Assembly (NCBI RefSeq): GCF_030605225.1
Contig: NZ_JAUWAV010000041.1
Location: forward strand, 1-36,860
Direction: 5' to 3'
From: Geoalkalibacter sp.
GTDB lineage: Bacteria > Desulfobacterota > Desulfuromonadia > Desulfuromonadales > Geoalkalibacteraceae
DNA: 36,860 bases
The stretch's first letter is position 1. Every line of letters begins with the position of its first letter. A program made the position numbers and the translations under genes. The notes under the pieces were generated by a model that searched no databases, had not been told where the DNA came from, and saw nothing but the letters and a program-made list of their open reading frames with translations. Positions 34,140 through 36,860 of the stretch are shown here, in pieces.

Positions 34140-35021
34140 TCAGGAAATCCGCTCCACGTCCACCGCCACCTTCAACTGGTGCTCCCCGCCCCCGTAGGCC
34201 ACGCCCTTGAGAGGCGTGACATCGGCGAAATCCCGGCCCCAGGCGAGGGTGACGTAGCGCTCGCCGGGTTGCTGGTTGTTGGTCGGATCAAAATCAAGCC
34301 AGCCCCGCACCGGGTGATAGACGGAAAACCAGGCGTGGGAGGCGTCGGCGCCCACCAGGCGCTCCTTGCCGGGCGGGGGGTCGGTTTCGAGGTAGCCGCT
34401 CACGTAGCGCGCCGCCAGTCCCTGGGCGCGCAGACAGCCGATGGCGAGATGGGCGAAATCCTGGCAGACGCCGCCGCGATGGGCCATGACCTCCCGCAGC
34501 GGCGTGGCGATGCTGGAAAATTCAGGATCATATTTGAAGTCCTTGAATATTCTGCGCATCAGATCGTCCACCGCCTCGTCCAGAAACCGACCGGGCGAGA
34601 AGGAGGCGCGGGCGTAGTCGGCCAGGAAATCCTCCACGACGACCATGGGCGAATCGAGGGTGAACTGCAGGGCGTCGATGCCCGGCGCGGAGCGATCCGC
34701 GCGCAGGTGGTCGCGCGCTTCTTCCCAGGAGAGATTTTGCGCCTGGTCGAAGAGCCCTGTTTCGGGCGCGCTCACCTCGACCTCGCTGATCGCCGTCACG
34801 CGCAGTTCATCATGGGGCTGCTGGATGGAAAAGTAATCGGTGCGGTTGCCGAAATAATCGAGGGCGGATTCGTGATCCTGGGGGTGCGGGGTGATGCGCA
34901 GCACCGCGCTCAGCACCTGCTGCCGGGGCAGCCCGCGCGGCATGAGGCGCGCCAGGTTGTAGGACAGGCCGACGCGCGCCTCGTAAACGAATTCGGTGGT
35001 GTGGGTCACCCGGTATTTCAT
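34140..35021 (-). CDS. Transglutaminase-like protein of ATP-grasp/alpha-E operon
   Basis: This 293-residue protein has an N-terminal beta domain (MKYRVTHTTEFVYE, typical of bacterial transglutaminase-like proteins of this group) and a papain-fold catalytic domain. The triad is Cys186 (GGVCQDFAH), His229 (DASHAWFSVY) and Asp245 (WLDFDPTNN). The C-terminal RYVTLAWGRDFADVTPLKG is also family-typical. The activity is likely hydrolysis or transfer of an isopeptide or peptide bond, possibly on a product of the partner ATP-grasp protein. ATG at 35021 overlaps the upstream stop by four bases. Confidence 0.93.
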   Translation of the reverse strand: MKYRVTHTTEFVYEARVGLSYNLARLMPRGLPRQQVLSAVLRITPHPQDHESALDYFGNRTDYFSIQQPHDELRVTAISEVEVSAPETGLFDQAQNLSWEEARDHLRADRSAPGIDALQFTLDSPMVVVEDFLADYARASFSPGRFLDEAVDDLMRRIFKDFKYDPEFSSIATPLREVMAHRGGVCQDFAHLAIGCLRAQGLAARYVSGYLETDPPPGKERLVGADASHAWFSVYHPVRGWLDFDPTNNQQPGERYVTLAWGRDFADVTPLKGVAYGGGEHQLKVAVDVERIS

Positions 35022-36859
35022 ACATCCTCGTCCTGCATTTGCGGCGAGAGTTGCTGCGAGGGCTGCGCATGACTGAAATACGCGCTGGTGATGATCTCGG
35101 AGAGCTGCCACAGGCTTTGCGCTTCGGCCGCGAGCAACTCGTCGAGCTGCGCATGGCTGCCGCTGTCCTCGTCGAACTGGGCGAGCTTGGCGACTTCGGC
35201 CAGACGCAGGCGCGCATAGGCATCGAGCAGGCAGCGGCGGTCCTCGCCGAAGCGCTCGCGCTGCCGCTCGTGGGGCAGCGCGGCGACATGCTTCTGGAGT
35301 TGGGCGAGTTGGTAGGCCAGGGAGCGGGGATGATCCTCGTCCATGAGCAGCAGTTCGAGCACCGTGGGCAGATGCATGTAAGAGCGGTAGCGCCGCCGGA
35401 AGGTGTTGAGACTGTCGCAGATGCCGAGCACCGTTTCCATGAGTTGGCGCTGTACCGCGTCGTCGAGCCGCGGCACCAGGGTGGCGCGCAGCAGGGAAAT
35501 CAGGCCCAGGCCGCGCTCCAGACGCCGCCCGAAATCAAGCAGCAGCCAGCCGGATTCGCGGGTCATGCTCTCGGCGACCAGGCCGCTGAAGGCCACCAGT
35601 TGGATGATCAGGTGATCGAGGCGATCCTGCATGCGATAGTTCACCGGCCCGGGCTGCTCCTCGTCGAACCAGTCGGACTGAACGGCGTCGATGATCCGCC
35701 AGATCTCGATGGGCCAGTGATCGCGCACGGTCATGGCCACCTGGCTGAAGGATTGCAGCACCGAGGCCAGGCTGCCGACCCGCCCGGCGTCCTGCACCAG
35801 GGAGTGGAGTTCGCCGCGAGGATTCTTGAGCAGAGCCTCGGCGCCTTCGCCGACAAACCCGGGATAGGTCGCGGTGACGTGAGTCAGGGCGCGCAGCAGG
35901 GAGTGCAGGTAGGGCTCCATCAGGTCACGGTCGGCGTCGCGCTGCTCGCGGCGCAGGGCGAGAATGGATCGCAGCAGGCGCGCCGTGCCCTCGGCGCGCT
36001 CGACGTAGCGCCCCGCCCAGAACAGGTTGTCGGCGGCGCGGCTCGGCAACGGCTCGACGCGAAAGGGCAGCACCTCGTCGTCCTTGGGCTGCTGCCAGAG
36101 GCTCACGTAACGCACCGGCTCGGGCGAGAGCACCCAGGTATCCTTGCTGCCGCCGCCGAACTTGTTCGATACCACCAGTTCGCCGGCGGCGCCGGCGATG
36201 CGCGTCAGGCCGCCGGGCATGGCGGCGTAGCCCTCGTCGCCCGCGATGAGAAAGGAGCGCAGGATGGCGTGACGCGGCTCCACCGCCCCGTCGACCAGGC
36301 AGGGCGCGGTGGAGAAGCTGATCATTTCCTGGCCGATGTAGAGATGCGGCTTGTGGCGGATGCGCTCGCGCAGCGCCGCGCGGTCGGCGGCGCTCAACTG
36401 GGCGCCGAAAATGGCGCGATAGCCGCGGCCGCGATGGATGGGCTTGATCACCAGCTGATCGAGATGGTCGAGCACGAAGCGCAACTCGCGCTCCTGGCCG
36501 CACCACCAGGTGGCCACGGAGGGCAGCTTGAGCTCCTCGTTGAGGAAATAGCGGGCGATGCCCGGCAGAAACGGCATCAGACCTGGGTTTTCCAGCACCG
36601 CGCTGCCCAGGGGGTTGGCCACCGCCACCTGCCCGAGGCGTGCGGCCTGCACCAGACCGGTGATGCCCAGCCGCGAATCCTCGCGCAATTCCAGGGGATC
36701 GCAATAGGCATCGTCGAGGCGCCGCAGGATGACATCCACCTGATGCAGCCCTTCCAGGGACTTGAGCCAGACGCGCCCGTCGCGCACGCTCAGGTCGTCG
36801 CCCTGCACCAGGGTATAGCCGAGGTAGTCGGCGAGGTAGGCGTGCTCGAAATAGGTCTG
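35018..36859 (-). CDS. Circularly permuted ATP-grasp + alpha-E fusion, 3' part
   Basis: The frame is open to the right edge (QTYFEHAYLADYLGYTLV...), so the N-terminus is missing and the GTG at 36808 is not the start. The visible 613 residues contain the C-terminal half of a circularly permuted type-2 ATP-grasp domain (LVIKPIHRGRGY, EMISFSTAPC, RSFLIAGDEGYAAMPGGLTR) and an alpha-E domain (PLPSRAADNLFWAGRYVERA to the end). The two are often separate genes; here they are fused. Iyer and Aravind predicted this family to make peptide bonds in a conserved cluster with transglutaminase-like proteins. It is translationally coupled to the downstream transglutaminase gene. Confidence 0.93.
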   Translation of the reverse strand, partial: QTYFEHAYLADYLGYTLVQGDDLSVRDGRVWLKSLEGLHQVDVILRRLDDAYCDPLELREDSRLGITGLVQAARLGQVAVANPLGSAVLENPGLMPFLPGIARYFLNEELKLPSVATWWCGQERELRFVLDHLDQLVIKPIHRGRGYRAIFGAQLSAADRAALRERIRHKPHLYIGQEMISFSTAPCLVDGAVEPRHAILRSFLIAGDEGYAAMPGGLTRIAGAAGELVVSNKFGGGSKDTWVLSPEPVRYVSLWQQPKDDEVLPFRVEPLPSRAADNLFWAGRYVERAEGTARLLRSILALRREQRDADRDLMEPYLHSLLRALTHVTATYPGFVGEGAEALLKNPRGELHSLVQDAGRVGSLASVLQSFSQVAMTVRDHWPIEIWRIIDAVQSDWFDEEQPGPVNYRMQDRLDHLIIQLVAFSGLVAESMTRESGWLLLDFGRRLERGLGLISLLRATLVPRLDDAVQRQLMETVLGICDSLNTFRRRYRSYMHLPTVLELLLMDEDHPRSLAYQLAQLQKHVAALPHERQRERFGEDRRCLLDAYARLRLAEVAKLAQFDEDSGSHAQLDELLAAEAQSLWQLSEIITSAYFSHAQPSQQLSPQMQDEDV

Positions 36860-36860
36860 G

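Overview
The window is a GC-rich chromosomal segment from what looks like a Deltaproteobacterium of the Desulfuromonadales/Geobacter type. That placement is inferred from gene content: an HME-like RND pump, bacteriohemerythrin, an sCache chemoreceptor, an ECF nickel system with DUF4198 accessory proteins, and a DUF6364/PIN toxin-antitoxin pair. No rRNA or other taxonomic marker is present. I see no tRNA, CRISPR array, prophage or complete insertion sequence. The segment is densely packed, and many gene pairs overlap by 1-17 bases.

Layout. 1-6180 (+): the 3' part of glycogen phosphorylase, then a membrane GGDEF-EAL protein whose stop overlaps the start of an ABC-2 type exporter (ATPase plus permease). 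6342-6749 (+): bacteriohemerythrin behind its own sigma70-like promoter. 6791-12601 (-): a three-gene RND efflux operon (outer-membrane factor, membrane fusion protein, RND pump). 12930-14618 (+): a chemoreceptor ending at a strong bidirectional terminator. 14721-17503 (-): a small periplasmic twin-CX3C protein, a 62-residue hypothetical protein and a Rep-type helicase. 17769-17891 (+): a 40-residue membrane peptide. 17937-22096 (-): a YhcC-type radical SAM protein, an SLC13-type permease translationally coupled to an unrecognised 263-residue protein, and a PlsC-like acyltransferase with variant motifs. 22265-25045: a FocA/NirC channel (+), a YhcB-like membrane protein (-) and an MFS transporter (+).

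25070-30139 (+) is the most coherent system: an ECF-type nickel uptake operon. It has a consensus-like promoter and a NikR-like palindrome, followed by a DUF4198 periplasmic protein, two small secreted or membrane proteins that together resemble a split NikL, CbiM/NikM, CbiQ/NikQ, and a fused double ATPase with an 83-residue tail containing 30 histidines. Both soluble accessory proteins are predicted to expose a histidine as mature residue 1, and the NikM N-terminus is Met-His, so N-terminal histidines recur along the proposed metal path.

30133-36860: a convergent DUF4920/PepSY pair (-); a DUF6364-PIN toxin-antitoxin module (+); a type III polyketide synthase coupled to an isoprenylcysteine-methyltransferase-like enzyme that appears to start at CTG (-); a cupredoxin-like lipoprotein (-); and the 3' part of the conserved ATP-grasp/alpha-E plus transglutaminase operon (-), which runs off the right edge.

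Start sites were chosen from visible Shine-Dalgarno sequences, family N-termini and overlaps. Family calls rest on recognised motifs and memory of the families; no database search was possible.
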